55,802 nucleotides of DNA from a virus: IMG/VR virus record IMGVR_UViG_3300011252_000208, positions 1 to 55,802 of that record; one strand, given 5' to 3'. The notes beneath the pieces are model-generated. The model did no database searches. It had not been told where the DNA came from and was given only the letters and a program-made list of their open reading frames with translations. The stretch's first letter is position 1, and every line of letters begins with the position of its first letter. Both the position numbers and the translations under genes were made by a program. This document shows, one piece after another, positions 14,775-24,334 of this stretch.

Positions 14775-16253
14775 CTAATAATATTCTCTGCGTTTGCTGT
14801 ATCTGTATTCGTCTTCATCATTATAGTCAGTTTTGGTCACGATAAAACCACCCTGTCTAAATCGCAGTATAGCCTGTGTCATCGAATCCGCCAAGTCATC
14901 ATGTTCACCATTCGGAAAAGCAGCGCATTCTTCCATAACTTCGTCAGCAAAATTAGTGTCAGGACACCACACAATGCCGCTCTCAAACACAGGTGCGCAA
15001 GAATGCATGCGCGTAAACTTATCAGCGCCCCTGCTAGGTGTAAATGGCGTCACAGGTATGCCCATACGCCGTAATTCCTGCGTTAAAGGCATGCCAGAAC
15101 CCTTTTGCTCTATTAAAACCATGTCAGGGTCATACTCATGGTACATATCATTGGCCTGTTCCTTTAATTCAGGAAACTCCCAACGCCCCTTGACTGCATC
15201 CAACAAAATAATGTGTTCTTCATCGCTGTTTTCTTCAAGAAATATACCCCAAGTCGTAATTGCGCTGTAGTCAGCACGATCACCCTTACTAAAGGCCGTA
15301 TCGTAACTTTGAATGATGTATGAACAAACGGGTGGGTCTTCTTTTTCCCAAATATTCCACCATTCACGCTTAATAATCGCACCCTCTTCAGCAGTAGGGT
15401 TCTGCATGTACTGCGCATTCCATTTTGCTACAGGAATAGACGCCTTTACGCCCTCAAGTTCATCCAAACTCCAATATTCAGGCCAAAGTGACTCGCCAGA
15501 AGGCATAATTGCAGGAAATTCAACAATTTCCCACTTATCAGCGCCCTTTTCGCTCTGTTTTGCCAGAACTTTCGCAGTTAAATCACGAATAGACCACCGC
15601 GTCATAACAATAATTATTGCGCCACCGGGCTGTAAACGCTGTCTAGGGCCAGAAGTGTACCACTCATACACATTATCTAGCGCAGTTGTACTAAGCGCAT
15701 CCTGTTCTGAAACTGGATCGTCAATAATTGCCAAATCAGCGCCACGACCAGCCAAAGCGCCGCCCACACCAACCGCATAATATTCACCACCGCCGCTGGT
15801 ACTCCAACGTCCACTAGCCTTTGCATCAGATGCCAAGCTGACTTTAGGAAATACGTCCCTAAATTCATCTGAATCAATCAGGTTTTTAATTTTACGACCA
15901 AAACCAACCGCCAACTCCGCCGTGTGCGTGGCCTGAATAATCTTCAGGTCAGGTCTGCGCCCCATAAGCCACGTTGGAAACAAATAACTGGCAAATTCAG
16001 ACTTCGTATGTCTAGGCGGCATGTTAATAATTAAACGTTTTAACTTACCGTCAGCCACAGCCTGTAGTTTTTCCGCATAAATCTTGTGGTGCCTGCCCTC
16101 AATAAACTGAGGCCAAACGTGCTTAACAAACGACATATAATTGCTGCTACGATCATCTCGGTCTTCTAACGTCGAAAGCCGCTCCAACATGGGAGCGACT
16201 GTCGCTAACTCTTCCTCAGTTAGATATTGCGCAAAGTTAGTCAGGTCGTTCAT
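14775..16253 (-). CDS. Terminase large subunit (packaging ATPase/nuclease)
   Basis: This 492-residue packaging motor has an N-terminal ATPase with Walker A PPRHTKS (79-85) and Walker B LAIIDDP (D178-D179). The C-terminal RNase H-like nuclease has acidic residues D318 (QSYDTAFSKGD), E382 (MVLIEQKGSG) and D452-D453 (GEHDDLADS). It translocates DNA into the procapsid and cuts it, docking on the portal. Start at 16253 overlaps the giant gene stop as ATGA. Its usual partner, the small terminase, is about 12 kb away (28041-28547), which is unusual. Sequence alone does not settle headful versus site-specific packaging; an arbitrary junction fits headful. Confidence 0.95.
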   Translation of the reverse strand: MNDLTNFAQYLTEEELATVAPMLERLSTLEDRDDRSSNYMSFVKHVWPQFIEGRHHKIYAEKLQAVADGKLKRLIINMPPRHTKSEFASYLFPTWLMGRRPDLKIIQATHTAELAVGFGRKIKNLIDSDEFRDVFPKVSLASDAKASGRWSTSGGGEYYAVGVGGALAGRGADLAIIDDPVSEQDALSTTALDNVYEWYTSGPRQRLQPGGAIIIVMTRWSIRDLTAKVLAKQSEKGADKWEIVEFPAIMPSGESLWPEYWSLDELEGVKASIPVAKWNAQYMQNPTAEEGAIIKREWWNIWEKEDPPVCSYIIQSYDTAFSKGDRADYSAITTWGIFLEENSDEEHIILLDAVKGRWEFPELKEQANDMYHEYDPDMVLIEQKGSGMPLTQELRRMGIPVTPFTPSRGADKFTRMHSCAPVFESGIVWCPDTNFADEVMEECAAFPNGEHDDLADSMTQAILRFRQGGFIVTKTDYNDEDEYRYSKRREYY

Positions 16254-19200
16254 AGGCTACCTAACCCCATACCAACTTGTCCGCCTCGGTTGTACCTGCC
16301 TACAGGAACGGGAGTTACAGGGTCAGAAAAGAAAATTTTGTTAGTTACACCAGCACGGTCTGTATGCTGACCGTGCGTTATCCCACCTTTATAATACAAT
16401 TCGGCTTCCGCCACAGTTTTTGGTGCTAACATTCTTTCATCTAAAGTCACTTTTTGCCCTCTAGCCCCTAAAGGAAGACTGTATTGTTGTGTTTTTGGAT
16501 TGTACTGTAATTTCTTGGCGTCTGGTCCTGTTCCAAACAACTTGGCATTCATCGCGTCAACGCCCAAAGCGTTTGTTGCTTGTGTTAAAATTTGGTTATC
16601 TGCGGGATTACCATATTCAAAGGAACTGCCCAGCTTACCCTCTTGTATTTGCGTTTTATACAAAACACCGGGAAGATCGCCAGTAACCGCAGTTTTAAAG
16701 TCTGTTAAATTCTTCTTAGCCTTTTCTGCATCCTGCGCTATTCTGTATGTTTGTGTAAGATCAATGTATTTTTTGCTTACATCGCCAGTATATTGCTTGC
16801 TTAAATCTCTTAGCTCCGCTCTTCTTTCTGCAATTTGTTTATTGGTTAAATTGGTTAAATTAGGAAAATCTCTGTTTATTTCTTCCATCCTTTTTCTATA
16901 ACCCGGATTGCCATAATCCATGTTTCCTCGGTTAGAAATCATGTCACGTATGGCGTACAATTCTTCATCTATTTGATCGTTAGCGCCGAAAACAACGCTC
17001 CTGTAAAATCCCTGCGGATCAATTTCACGCCTTGGATCACCCCTAAACCTACTGGTATCAAATATACTACTGTCTAAAATTCGTTCCGCAGCGGTTCTAT
17101 TTGCGTCCGCATACACATCTTCAGCCGATTTCACTCCTAAACTCGCATCTTTTACAGCATTATCAACATCATCTATTTTCTCTGAAAAGAACGTTTTAAA
17201 GTTGTCTGGTCTTCCACCCGCATCAGCAAAATCAACTCTTTCTTGTGCCGCCTTCATAGCAGCGGCAGAAAGATCGCGGTCTAAACCACTTCGCATAAAA
17301 CGATAACCTGTAGCCGTACTAGGAGACATTGATTGATAAGCGCCAGCCCCATAAGCCTTTCCTGAAGGAACCCCCGCTTCACCCAAAGCCTCTGGACTTC
17401 CCATTGGTCGATTGCCCTCACCTGTGCCGCTATAATCTGACCTATCACGACCTAAAGGAAATCCGGGTTCTGGATCATAAGCCACAGGGGAACCCTTGTA
17501 GAAAGTAAGCGTTTCATTGCTGGGTTTAATGTCAGTGGAAATCGTATTGTTTTTAGGTGTTAACTTACCTAGCCTTCCTAACGGCGTTACCGCAGTAGCC
17601 GCTGCAAGTGGACCCCCTATAATATTACCAACTCTATCACGCGCATTTGTTTCAGTGCCTAATCTACCAAACGCATCAAATACGCTATCAACAGCCCCGT
17701 AAACAGCTTTCGGCGGATCATACAAAGTATCAAATACACTTCGCCCAAGATCAACAGCCGCGCCGCCTAAGTATTCTAAAGGCTTTCCCTCTGGCCCTAT
17801 CACATCGTCATAAAAAGAAGTAGCCAATTCACCGCCCATTTCACCAGCGGCACCAAATACAGATTGATCGTAATTTGGCCCCAACATAAATGCAGAATTA
17901 ACACTTGCAGGCAAATAATTACTTATACCTTGCATGAAAGTTTCCTGCTTTGGCAAAGCCGCAGCGTTCTGCATCGTAGGCCCAACAGAACCATCGTTGT
18001 AGTTGTCTTGAACGCTGCTAATCGCATTGTTTACATATGGATCAAACGAAGCAGGACGTAGCTGTGGACGCAAAGAACGCTGTACTATGTTATCGGGTTC
18101 TGGCTCTGGATTAAAAAACCCACTTGACATTATATCAGGATAAACAGGAGCGGCTGCGGCGTCAGCGTAGAAGTTGTATGCGGGAGCAACGGGATCGTTA
18201 TCTACACCCCTGCCGCCTCTGCCGTAAACATCATCAGGAAAAGGATCATACGAAAAGTTTCTTTCGTCCTTTTCACTATCGCTCATGGACGGTGTACTTA
18301 CGCGAGTTCTTACAGGATTGCCAAATCCATCCTTAACAGTTGAACCACTTTCCGTCTGCATATCAACATAACCACCACGGGCCATGCCAACAGGCGCTAC
18401 ATTAGATTTTTTTTTTACGCTGCCACCCATAGCAGAAATAAAGCTATCAATCGCAGAACCCATGCCGTCACTAACAGCGCCGCCACCCGCAAAGTAATTA
18501 GGACGCCGAATGGTCAAACCACCAACGTCAGATGTTTCCTCTTCATCATCATCGTCAACAACATCACGAACGACAGGGCGTAACGTGCTAGGCAACGTAG
18601 CTGAAGCGATAGCATCCTCAATCGCTGTAGCAGGATTAGCAGCAACGCGCTGTATAGGCATGCACACACCGTTAACCCTACGAAAACCGGATGGGCAACC
18701 ATCATCGTCGCCGCCCGTATCATCTTGCTCTTTCGGAACCAAACGAACTAAACCGCCCTCTTTATCCTCAAAGCCAACAGGCTTGCCTTCCTCATAAACA
18801 ATCTTGCCAGTGTCATAATAAGCCTGCAAAGCCTTATTGCGGTTTTCTTGCGACATGGCCTTAAAGTCCATAGGTCCGGGCAAAAGAAAACTCAACGCCG
18901 TTTCAAAGCCGCTAAGAACCTTGTCAGCAAAACGATCCTCTACAACCAAATCGCCTTTCTTATAACCGGGGCCATCCTCAGTGTGACGCGCACCAGCCAT
19001 AGCGTTGCGAATTAAATTAGTCTCGCCCTTGTTAGGCGCTTTCATACTTCTGGTTAAAGCCGCATATGAATCAAAAATATCTGTACCACCGCCATCTGGA
19101 TCAGCGGTAGCAGGCTGGGCTAAGGCGTTAGCTCTGTTCGCAGCAGCCGCAGGGGAATCATAACCAGAAGCCCCAGCCAAAGATACAACGTTACCCGCAG

Positions 19201-21706
19201 AATCAATACCAGACACATTCATGGCTGCTTCTTCAGAAGTCATTGGCGCTCTGCCCGTTGCTTGACGCAAAGTCTTAGGCGGGTTTTGAATGTCTTCTCC
19301 AATAACCCGCCTCATATCATCAGCAATTCTTGAAACGTCAGTCGTAACTCCATTCAAAGGATCGCTAAGACCTGAAAACTGAAAAGAGCCGTCAGTGGAA
19401 GGTGTGCTGAAAATATCGCCCGGAGATTGCGGAAAAGTCTCATCTACAATGTTGCCCTTCGGATAAGCCGCTTCCTCTAAGGCCATAGTGTCAAAACCCG
19501 TAGGTGGATTAGCGTCAAGCCGCGCTTGTGCGTTTATAGCAGCAGAATCATCTTGCGTTAAAACCGTGCCGTCTGGTCTTGTGAATACAGGGCCGCTGGG
19601 AGTATCGTTGTAAACAATAGGATCATCGCTGCCCATTCCCGGCCTAGTAGAAGCGCCAGCAAGACCACCGCCTATTTGTTCGGGTTCAGCTTCTGGAAAA
19701 ACTGTATCCGCAGGCAAGGCTAGGGAATCCACCCTGCCATCGCCCGGAAAGGAACTCTCTGGGCCTATGGGACCAAACGGGCCTCGACGTAGGTTCGGCT
19801 GATAGCCACCATCAATAGCTGCATCAGCGCCGCCAAGTGAACCTTCACGCGCAAGCGCAGCGTCATCAGCCCTAGCCTCTGCCATAGCACGGCGATTAGA
19901 CGCCATAACTTCAGCAGGCGTAGGCTCAACAAACTCAGGCTCAAAAACACCAGTATAAGCGTCAGAACCTAAAGCGTTGATAGCCGCAGCTTCCGAAGCA
20001 TCAACACCCTGCGCCGCAGCCATAGCATTAGCTAAACCAGCGTCCTCAATCCTAGTCTTAGAGGAACCGCCCGGTAAGGCAATGTTCAACATATCAGGAC
20101 GCCTAGTGTCCCTGTTGAAAAACGCCTCAGTCTGATTCTCGTTAAGTAATTCAGGTTGAGCAAAATCAGGCGACGAAACAGCTTTGTTAACTCTCGGCGG
20201 AACATAAGAGCCGCCAATATCAATAGACCCACTCGGAACAATGCCACCACCCGGCGTCAGTCTTTCATTCACAGATATAGGAGAAGGCGCAAGGGGAGAT
20301 AACAAACTAATCGGGTTTTGGCCCAAAATATTAGGAACATCGGCAAATATCTCTGGACCCGCATCACCAGAACCAACAACAGGCGCTGCACCAACAGCAT
20401 CAATAGAACCAGTGTTGCCAAGCTGCGCGTTTAAATCACTGACCAAAGAAGAAATGTTTTCTAAATTCTCAACACTACCGCTCGTCCCAACAACAGGTTT
20501 TAAATCACTCTCGCTAAGAACCGTGCCGTCAGATAACTGTATGTCATTATTCGCACCAGCAACCTGTTTAGCTGCTTCAGCTAAAATCATATTCTTTATA
20601 TCATCACCACCAGACTCTGGCTCTGGCTCTGGAACAACTACAGGCGGGGCAGGAGCAGGGGGCGGAGTATAAACATAATTATCATCTAAGTAATTATAAT
20701 AATCATCGTCATCGCCACCACTATCATCGCCGCCACCACCAAAGTCTTTGTTCGGATTAAAATCAGGAATGCCTAAACTATCCAACAAATCATCAGTGCC
20801 AAATGGATCATCGTCGCTGTAATCCCTAGTCGTAGGATTACCAATAAATCCGCCAAGCGCCATCTTAACAGGATCAGATGAAACAGAACCGCCGTTAGCC
20901 ATAGGACGCGCAACCTGATAATTAGCCAAGTCCTGATAATCGCCAGCTTGAGAACCAAAAATGCCGCTCAAATATTCGCTGTCCCCAAGATTCCTCTGAG
21001 GACCGGGACGCTCAGTTATAGCTGGTTGAGGCGTGTTAAAACCGCCCATGCCGCCAAATGTCTGCTGCTCCTGCTGCGCAATGCCCTGTAAGAAATTATC
21101 GCGCTTCTGTTCAAACTGTGGATCACCGTACTGATTATCCAAATAATCACCATACTGATTTAAAGCATTAGCAGAACCCTGCTGCGGCATGCCGAAATTC
21201 TGATACGGCTGATACTGTTCTGCAATTTTAGGACCATATGGCATGCCTAATGGACCTAAACGCTGCGCTTGCGTAGAAGCAGCCTCTTGCGCCGCCTCTA
21301 TGCCAGAACCAACCATGCCGCCATACGACATGCGCTGAATAGGCTGCGGCATGTCGCTGTTCAACATCATTGAACCATCTGGCATCTGATGCATGCCGCC
21401 ATTCATAGAAGACTGCGGCATAGGACGAGGCTTCGGCGGAGAAGTCATGCGCTGCATGCGCTCACTAAATCCAGCACGACCAGCACTGCTACCACCAAAT
21501 CCACCTAAACCCTCAGTAATCGGAGCAATCGGCGGAGCCATAGGCGGCGGTGCCATCATAGGAGGGGGCGGCATGCCACCCATCATAGGAGGTGGCGGAC
21601 CCATAGGCGCAGAACCAACCATCGGAGCCGGTCCCAAAGGCTGTGAAGGCTGACCAGAAATCGGCGCTATGCCCATGTTGCTAGACGGTACATTAGGATT
21701 ATACAT
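16250..21706 (-). CDS. Giant multidomain protein with C-terminal ADP-ribosyltransferase-like domain
   Basis: An 1818-residue protein. The first 60 residues are Pro/Met/Gly-rich (MGPPPPMMGGMPPPPMM). A long low-complexity, acidic and Gly/Pro-rich middle follows, with repeated GG-x-V tags (YGGMV, NGGSV, GGGAV, MGGSV, RGGYV, RGGQV). From about residue 1400 the sequence resembles the ADP-ribosyltransferase-like domain of large polyvalent proteins: LTFYKGSPVAYDPE, TGEG, GKAYGAGAYQSMSPSTATGY, then LPGVLYKTQIQEG near 1675 and NKIFFSDPVTPVPV near the end. Such proteins are thought to be carried in the virion or injected. It stands directly upstream of the terminase with an ATGA overlap. The enzyme call is fold-level; catalytic residues cannot be assigned with certainty. 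Confidence 0.7.
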   Translation of the reverse strand: MYNPNVPSSNMGIAPISGQPSQPLGPAPMVGSAPMGPPPPMMGGMPPPPMMAPPPMAPPIAPITEGLGGFGGSSAGRAGFSERMQRMTSPPKPRPMPQSSMNGGMHQMPDGSMMLNSDMPQPIQRMSYGGMVGSGIEAAQEAASTQAQRLGPLGMPYGPKIAEQYQPYQNFGMPQQGSANALNQYGDYLDNQYGDPQFEQKRDNFLQGIAQQEQQTFGGMGGFNTPQPAITERPGPQRNLGDSEYLSGIFGSQAGDYQDLANYQVARPMANGGSVSSDPVKMALGGFIGNPTTRDYSDDDPFGTDDLLDSLGIPDFNPNKDFGGGGDDSGGDDDDYYNYLDDNYVYTPPPAPAPPVVVPEPEPESGGDDIKNMILAEAAKQVAGANNDIQLSDGTVLSESDLKPVVGTSGSVENLENISSLVSDLNAQLGNTGSIDAVGAAPVVGSGDAGPEIFADVPNILGQNPISLLSPLAPSPISVNERLTPGGGIVPSGSIDIGGSYVPPRVNKAVSSPDFAQPELLNENQTEAFFNRDTRRPDMLNIALPGGSSKTRIEDAGLANAMAAAQGVDASEAAAINALGSDAYTGVFEPEFVEPTPAEVMASNRRAMAEARADDAALAREGSLGGADAAIDGGYQPNLRRGPFGPIGPESSFPGDGRVDSLALPADTVFPEAEPEQIGGGLAGASTRPGMGSDDPIVYNDTPSGPVFTRPDGTVLTQDDSAAINAQARLDANPPTGFDTMALEEAAYPKGNIVDETFPQSPGDIFSTPSTDGSFQFSGLSDPLNGVTTDVSRIADDMRRVIGEDIQNPPKTLRQATGRAPMTSEEAAMNVSGIDSAGNVVSLAGASGYDSPAAAANRANALAQPATADPDGGGTDIFDSYAALTRSMKAPNKGETNLIRNAMAGARHTEDGPGYKKGDLVVEDRFADKVLSGFETALSFLLPGPMDFKAMSQENRNKALQAYYDTGKIVYEEGKPVGFEDKEGGLVRLVPKEQDDTGGDDDGCPSGFRRVNGVCMPIQRVAANPATAIEDAIASATLPSTLRPVVRDVVDDDDEEETSDVGGLTIRRPNYFAGGGAVSDGMGSAIDSFISAMGGSVKKKSNVAPVGMARGGYVDMQTESGSTVKDGFGNPVRTRVSTPSMSDSEKDERNFSYDPFPDDVYGRGGRGVDNDPVAPAYNFYADAAAAPVYPDIMSSGFFNPEPEPDNIVQRSLRPQLRPASFDPYVNNAISSVQDNYNDGSVGPTMQNAAALPKQETFMQGISNYLPASVNSAFMLGPNYDQSVFGAAGEMGGELATSFYDDVIGPEGKPLEYLGGAAVDLGRSVFDTLYDPPKAVYGAVDSVFDAFGRLGTETNARDRVGNIIGGPLAAATAVTPLGRLGKLTPKNNTISTDIKPSNETLTFYKGSPVAYDPEPGFPLGRDRSDYSGTGEGNRPMGSPEALGEAGVPSGKAYGAGAYQSMSPSTATGYRFMRSGLDRDLSAAAMKAAQERVDFADAGGRPDNFKTFFSEKIDDVDNAVKDASLGVKSAEDVYADANRTAAERILDSSIFDTSRFRGDPRREIDPQGFYRSVVFGANDQIDEELYAIRDMISNRGNMDYGNPGYRKRMEEINRDFPNLTNLTNKQIAERRAELRDLSKQYTGDVSKKYIDLTQTYRIAQDAEKAKKNLTDFKTAVTGDLPGVLYKTQIQEGKLGSSFEYGNPADNQILTQATNALGVDAMNAKLFGTGPDAKKLQYNPKTQQYSLPLGARGQKVTLDERMLAPKTVAEAELYYKGGITHGQHTDRAGVTNKIFFSDPVTPVPVGRYNRGGQVGMGLGSL

Positions 21707-21768
21707 GCAACAATAGTCCCCATAAGCAATAAAACTTGCGCCAAGACTAAATCATCACAACAAATTAA

Positions 21769-22023
21769 TCAATCCATATACGAAACACGCTCCAACATGC
21801 CGTTCCTAACCATGCTGTCAGCAAAACTAGACCTACTGTCATAATAATAAGTCCCCTTGTTCCACTCACACATCTCAATCGCCGTCCGCCGCATATATCC
21901 ACCCTCGTCAGGACAAGGAAAATCATTCGCCCACTTGCGACGATACATTACAGGTACAACCTCTGACAAAGACTGACCCTCAAACTCATAATCACCGCCG
22001 TACCTAATTCTAAACGTTGCCAT
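21769..22023 (-). CDS. Small conserved hypothetical protein
   Basis: An 84-residue protein: MATFRIRYGGDYEFEGQSLS, then VMYRRKWANDFPCPDEGGYM and aromatic-rich NKGTYYYDSRSSFADSMV. No family recognised with certainty. It is compact, with mixed charge and several Tyr/Trp. It overlaps the start of the upstream HhH-like gene by 14 bases, so it is translated with it. It is the last gene before a 62-base gap preceding the giant gene. It looks like an accessory regulator or host-interaction protein, but that is only context. Confidence 0.5.
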   Translation of the reverse strand: MATFRIRYGGDYEFEGQSLSEVVPVMYRRKWANDFPCPDEGGYMRRTAIEMCEWNKGTYYYDSRSSFADSMVRNGMLERVSYMD

Positions 22024-22639
22024 TACTCAACTCCATCCTTTTACCAATTAAACTTTTCAACGAAGCCACAATTAAATCCATCGTCTTCCTACCGCAATTC
22101 GGAGTTCTAAGCCAATGATGCTCCCGGTATTCAAAAATAGATAAATTAGGGTCCGTTGGATACCGCAACTCATCACTAACAACCCTAATGGCGCGGCTAA
22201 CAACATGCTTGCTGTACGCATCACCAACATCATAAATAGCCGAAATAACGGAATGAGGGTGAAAATTATACTGATCTTCCAATATCTCATCAATGCAAGC
22301 TTCCGAAGCACGGTAAGCATAAGTAAGGCTCCACAACAACTTACCGCCATGAACCTTTTCACTGCATAAATTCTGAGCCAAAATCTCATAATCCTCTTCC
22401 GCACGACGAAAAAATGCAGTCTTATGACGCTCAAAAAATTGCTTACTTAACGGTATGCCAGCAGCGTCATAAGCCGCAACAAACGCAGGAAGAATATGCC
22501 GCATATCTACCCAACCCTTCTCAGATAAGTGCATGAACCAATCTTTCTCAGTTAACCTGTCAAAGCTAATAGGATACTGACCGTCCAAAACCAAAAAACT
22601 CGCATCTGCATCATCGTTCTTATCAATTTCCCACTTCAT
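22010..22639 (-). CDS. Protein with C-terminal helix-hairpin-helix like RNA polymerase alpha CTD
   Basis: A 209-residue protein. The body is helical with no known domain that I recognise (LTEKDWFMHLSEKGWVDMRH, EACIDEILEDQYNFHPHS). The last 30 residues, HHWLRTPNCGRKTMDLIVAS then KSLIGKRMEL, closely resemble the helix-hairpin-helix of bacterial RNA polymerase alpha C-terminal domains (LLRTPNFGRKS type), which binds DNA and activators. It could act as a DNA-binding regulator or alpha-CTD mimic. Start ATG overlaps the upstream stop as ATGA. The alpha-CTD resemblance is seen in sequence; its function is inferred. Confidence 0.5.
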   Translation of the reverse strand: MKWEIDKNDDADASFLVLDGQYPISFDRLTEKDWFMHLSEKGWVDMRHILPAFVAAYDAAGIPLSKQFFERHKTAFFRRAEEDYEILAQNLCSEKVHGGKLLWSLTYAYRASEACIDEILEDQYNFHPHSVISAIYDVGDAYSKHVVSRAIRVVSDELRYPTDPNLSIFEYREHHWLRTPNCGRKTMDLIVASLKSLIGKRMELSNGNV

Positions 22640-22758
22640 TCGTACATCCCCGCTGTCTTACGTTGAAACTTTTCCACAAACTCACGCAATTCCTTATTCT
22701 CAGCCTTCAATCGCTCAATCTCTTCCAACAAACGCTGATATTCATCACGGTTAATCAT
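22636..22758 (-). CDS. Small leucine-zipper-like coiled-coil protein
   Basis: A 40-residue frame: MINRDEYQRLLEEIERLKAE, then NKELREFVEKFQRKTAGMYE. The L/I/L/L heptad pattern is a clear short coiled coil. Its stop overlaps the start of the 22010-22639 gene as ATGA, and its start is two bases beyond the stop of the zinc-ribbon gene. The three are translationally linked. It was too short for a standard ORF cut-off but has strong context support. It may dimerise or act as a partner for the HhH-like protein; function unknown. Confidence 0.55.
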   Translation of the reverse strand: MINRDEYQRLLEEIERLKAENKELREFVEKFQRKTAGMYE

Positions 22759-22759
22759 A

Positions 22760-22927
22760 TCAAACCCCCACTTCGCCATCACTCTCCCTAGCCATGTAAA
22801 CATAAACCAAACTACGACACGCAGGGCAACTTAAATTCGTTACCATGCAATGATCATCATCCTCATCATCATCTAAATCATGATCCCCGCCCCAAATTAA
22901 CTCAGCCTTGCAATGCCAACAATTCAT
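22760..22927 (-). CDS. Small zinc-ribbon protein
   Basis: A 55-residue protein starting MNCWHCKAELIWGGDHDLDD. Two knuckles, CWHC (residues 3-6) and CPAC near residue 34, with an acidic DDDEDDD stretch between them, indicate a four-cysteine zinc ribbon. I know this small family (MNCWHC...GGDHD) from marine phages. Start at 22927 has a G-rich ribosome binding site seven bases upstream; a TTG frame five codons earlier is less likely. It precedes the coiled-coil gene in one operon. It may bind nucleic acid or protein; function unproven. Confidence 0.65.
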   Translation of the reverse strand: MNCWHCKAELIWGGDHDLDDDEDDDHCMVTNLSCPACRSLVYVYMARESDGEVGV

Positions 22928-22949
22928 ACCAAAACCCCCCAATTCAACA

Positions 22950-24047
22950 TTACCTGCTCATCTCACGCTCAAAAATAGGAACACTATCCTCAAACGTCAC
23001 AAAATCATCAGCAACCTCATCATCAAAACGCATCGAACCAGTAAACTCAAAAATAGAATTTCTATGCAATCCAGCTAAACCAACCTTAACAAAATAATCA
23101 TTCCAACGAAACTCACGTAAACCACGAAAATGAGACTTCACAAACCTCTTACTACCACCAGAACCCTTCCGATAATGACCCCTAACTATATGAAAAATCT
23201 TCTTCGTATGACCATTCTCATTAACAACCTTGTCACGGTCAGAAAAAAAATAAGGCGTCCGTAACATATCAATCGCAAAAGATACCGAATGCTTGCCGCG
23301 ACTAACACGTACCGTTACACCACTCTCCTGCATCATAGCGCCAGAACACGCAGCCCAAAATAAAGAAGCTATCTGCTCATGAACACTGCAACCACGCTCC
23401 CGCGCAGTCTCAACTAAAAAATCAGGCCAAGACCACTCCATACGAACATATCCACGACCATTGCGCAAATTATAATTCTTAGGCTGACAAATCTTCAATG
23501 GAATAACCTCGCCAGAATCAGATATACTCAAATAAACACTGCACATGCCAGAACGATTAGAACCAGAAGAAACACTAGAACGATAAATTAAACCAAGCTG
23601 ATATACAGTTAAATTACTGCCCTGAACATTATATGGACGCTTCTGCTTGGAAAAATATAAAAAAGTTAAACGAGAAAGATTGTCTTGTTCACAATCAGAA
23701 ACCAAACTGCCGTCAGTCATAATAGATAAATTGCCGTTTAAATGAAGGCAACCAAAACTAGGAAAATCCTCGAAATTCGCCGTGCGGTCCAAACTAAATA
23801 AAGCGTCCTTAGACATAATGCTGCAACCAACACGACTAAACATCTTGTAATGAATAGGATCGTTTCGCTTGAAAACACCTAAACAATTAAACGCACTGTC
23901 CAAACTATCCAATAAATCACCCAAATAATAATGAGCGCCAAAATGCTCCGCAGAATGACGCTTCGTCTTGCGCCTCTTCCTGTCATTAAAATGCTTTACC
24001 TCAGTCCGCTGAAAAAAAGACCTTATCCAAGCAATCAACCTGTTCAT
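22950..24047 (-). CDS. Hypothetical protein, conserved C-terminal basic segment
   Basis: A 365-residue protein with a basic N-terminus (MNRLIAWIRSFFQRTEV, RKRRKTKRH) and no recognised catalytic domain. The C-terminal part contains FHIVRGHYRKGSGGSKRFVK and SHFRGLREFRWNDYFVKVG, a motif order (HIV-R-GHYR, FVK-HFRGL, W) that recurs in uncharacterised proteins of marine phages as I remember them. The plus strand here is extremely A/C-rich, opposite to the region right of 24.1 kb. It leads the operon of small genes down to 21769. A candidate promoter lies at 24081-24109. Function unknown. Confidence 0.55.
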   Translation of the reverse strand: MNRLIAWIRSFFQRTEVKHFNDRKRRKTKRHSAEHFGAHYYLGDLLDSLDSAFNCLGVFKRNDPIHYKMFSRVGCSIMSKDALFSLDRTANFEDFPSFGCLHLNGNLSIMTDGSLVSDCEQDNLSRLTFLYFSKQKRPYNVQGSNLTVYQLGLIYRSSVSSGSNRSGMCSVYLSISDSGEVIPLKICQPKNYNLRNGRGYVRMEWSWPDFLVETARERGCSVHEQIASLFWAACSGAMMQESGVTVRVSRGKHSVSFAIDMLRTPYFFSDRDKVVNENGHTKKIFHIVRGHYRKGSGGSKRFVKSHFRGLREFRWNDYFVKVGLAGLHRNSIFEFTGSMRFDDEVADDFVTFEDSVPIFEREMSR

Positions 24048-24080
24048 AACAAAAATACTCCCATATCTCCTACATAATCA

Positions 24081-24109
24081 GCCTATGCCGCTTTGTGGGA
24101 TTATGTCAA
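24081..24109 (-). promoter_or_regulatory. Putative promoter/operator for the 24047 operon
   Basis: On the minus strand a perfect TTGACA (24109-24104) overlaps a TGTGGGATTATG-like box also found upstream of 27515 and 28547. The -10 is weak (CATAGG or ATAGGC at 16-17 bases). The RBS for the 24047 ATG is TAGGAGATATGGGAG. Confidence 0.4.
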
Positions 24110-24309
24110 GCGTTTAGCATATTATTATTTTTTTTTATAAAAAATTTTTTTGGGGAACCGTGCGCGGGGAACTTGGTGTAGTGTTGTGTCTGACCGCGAG
24201 TCCGAAAAGGGGGTGGGCCGTCTTTATATGATCCCGATCCCGATAAACCGTTTAAAATCAACAGGGTACCTGCAAACGCTAACATTTGTTCGTGTTTGGC
24301 ATCGCGCAT

Positions 24310-24334
24310 GAAAAAACCCGCGACATGCGCGGGT
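24310..24334 (-). terminator. Rho-independent terminator after 24362-24538 gene
   Basis: A 7-bp stem ACCCGCG/CGCGGGT (24316-24334) with loop ACATG; on the minus strand it is followed by TTTTTTC. It would end transcripts coming from the amidoligase direction before the 24047 operon. Confidence 0.75.

Noticed and set aside
14765-14821. Longer N-terminus for the 14495 gene
   Set aside because: It overlaps the terminase 3' end. The ATG at 14764 has a well-placed AGGAG and matches the conserved MPKVG start.
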